A stretch of DNA of 7,110 nucleotides, taken from contig CBDUMN010000137.1 in NCBI GenBank assembly GCA_965368335.1, positions 1 to 7,110 on the forward strand, read 5' to 3'. Shown one piece after another: positions 6,416 through 7,110 of the stretch. The DNA is from CBDUMN01 sp965368335. GTDB taxonomy: Bacteria > Pseudomonadota > Alphaproteobacteria > Rhodospirillales > JAPHRK01. Under the pieces are notes generated by a model. It saw only the letters and a list, made by a program, of their open reading frames with translations. It was not told the DNA's origin and did no database searches. A program made the translations under genes and the position numbers. Each line of letters begins with the position of its first letter. Position 1 is the stretch's first letter.

Positions 6416-7012
6416 CTAAAGCCCGATCTGGATTTTATCGCGGGCGCGGTTCCATTTGGAGGCGGTGTCTTCGTCGAGCACGATATCGGCGTCGGCATTG
6501 ATGATATCCCAGCCGCCGCGCTTGAGTTCGCTCTCAAGCTGTCCCGGCGCCCAACCCGCATAACCTAAAAGCATGAGGTAGCGCTCTGGCCCTTCCCCGG
6601 CGGCAATGGCGCGGATAACCTCCGGCCCCACTGTCATGGATATTTGACGGTTAATCACCGTCGTGTTCTCTGCCTTAAAGCCGGGCCCGTGAAGAATGAA
6701 GCCGAGCCCCGGCTCGACCGGGCCGCCCGCGTGGAGGCGGATGGGCAGTTTTGCACCTTCCGCACTTCCTTCCTTGGGCTCTATTCCCAGGCCTTTCATC
6801 AATGAAAGGACAGAACCGCGCCCCATTTCGCGATTGAGGACGAGGCCGAAAGCGCCGGTTTCGTCGTGGGTGATGATCAGCACCACCGTTTCGGCGAAGT
6901 TGGGATCTTCCATCTCCGAGCTGGCGATCAGCATCTGTCCTTTGAGCGATTGGGCGAGGGCCGGAACCGCCAGGCAGACGAAAAAAACGATGAGGCTCAA
7001 TCGACGAAACAT
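6416..7012 (-). CDS. YqgE/AlgH-family (UPF0301) protein with Sec signal peptide
   Basis: This 198-residue protein of the DUF179 family has the conserved blocks GQMLIASSEMEDPNF (25-39), THDETGAFGLVLNRE (48-62), HAGGPVEPGLGFILHG (94-109) and GYAGWAPGQLESEL (150-163). The biochemical function of the family is unresolved; the AlgH name comes from alginate regulation in Pseudomonas. The unusual point is the N-terminus: two arginines (3-4), a hydrophobic core (5-16) and PALA|Q, a textbook Sec signal with predicted cleavage after Ala20, leaving a mature protein of about 178 residues. Typical family members start directly at the 'L.GQFLIA' strand and are cytoplasmic. No clear ribosome binding site precedes the ATG at 7012. 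An internal ATG (Met27) has AAAGGA three bases upstream but would cut off the first conserved strand, so the longer form is preferred. It is followed by the GIY-YIG gene in the same operon. Confidence 0.88.
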   Translation of the reverse strand: MFRRLSLIVFFVCLAVPALAQSLKGQMLIASSEMEDPNFAETVVLIITHDETGAFGLVLNREMGRGSVLSLMKGLGIEPKEGSAEGAKLPIRLHAGGPVEPGLGFILHGPGFKAENTTVINRQISMTVGPEVIRAIAAGEGPERYLMLLGYAGWAPGQLESELKRGGWDIINADADIVLDEDTASKWNRARDKIQIGL

Positions 7013-7021
7013 GAAGACAGC

Positions 7022-7110
7022 TTACAGTAAGTTTCTAAGAAAATCCCACTTCACCGAGTCGATTTTAGTTAGCGCAATGGGCCCGGCGTAGAGGGTCTGA
7101 TGTTTTAGGG
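7022..7110 (-). CDS. Possible 3' end of an upstream - strand gene (tentative)
   Basis: A - strand frame is open from the window edge for 28 codons and ends at TAA (7024-7022), nine bases before the AlgH-like ATG. It would end in ALTKIDSVKWDFLRNLL. The spacing is what an operon would give and no clear promoter is seen before the AlgH-like gene. However, 28 open codons happen often by chance and I do not recognise the peptide. A second - strand frame also stops nearby. The + strand of this stretch shows nothing I can support. Confidence 0.25.
   Translation of the reverse strand, partial: LKHQTLYAGPIALTKIDSVKWDFLRNLL

Noticed and set aside
7021..7031. CTTAC-A-GTAAG palindrome before the algH-like start as an operator
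   Set aside because: Only five-base arms, a length expected by chance; it also overlaps the stop of the possible upstream frame.

Overview
The window looks like a chromosomal stretch from an alphaproteobacterium, probably of the Rhodospirillales type. This is inference. It rests on the DivJ/PleC/PdhS-like phosphoacceptor region of the histidine kinase, the SoeABC-type sulfite dehydrogenase genes, and the mostly GC-rich coding sequence. No rRNA, tRNA, CRISPR array, insertion sequence or phage gene was seen.

Layout. (1) Positions 1-2988 hold three co-directional + strand genes: the 3' part of a molybdopterin oxidoreductase catalytic subunit, a four-cluster ferredoxin subunit (4-base overlap), and an eight-helix DmsC-like membrane anchor. 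Together they form a complex-iron-sulfur molybdoenzyme, best matched to the sulfite dehydrogenase SoeABC, which oxidises sulfite on the cytoplasmic side and passes electrons to the quinone pool. (2) A short gap with an imperfect palindrome (2997-3034) separates this operon from a MeaB/ArgK-type G-protein chaperone of B12-dependent mutases (3100-4068), with no mutase gene in view. (3) An AT-richer 221-base gap carrying an imperfect inverted repeat leads to a large membrane-bound sensor histidine kinase (4290-6149) with a periplasmic Cache-like sensor and no response regulator beside it. (4) On the - strand, 7012-6132, a YqgE/AlgH-family protein with a clear Sec signal peptide is followed after 17 bases by a small GIY-YIG nuclease-fold protein. 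The nuclease gene overlaps the kinase gene tail to tail by 18 bases. An open - strand frame that stops 9 bases before the AlgH start may be the end of one more gene of that operon.

How the genes relate. Only soeABC forms an obvious functional unit. MeaB, the kinase and the AlgH/GIY-YIG pair look like independent housekeeping or sensory units. I did not find a convincing new multi-gene system here. The most unusual single item is the exported AlgH-family protein, since typical members lack a signal peptide.
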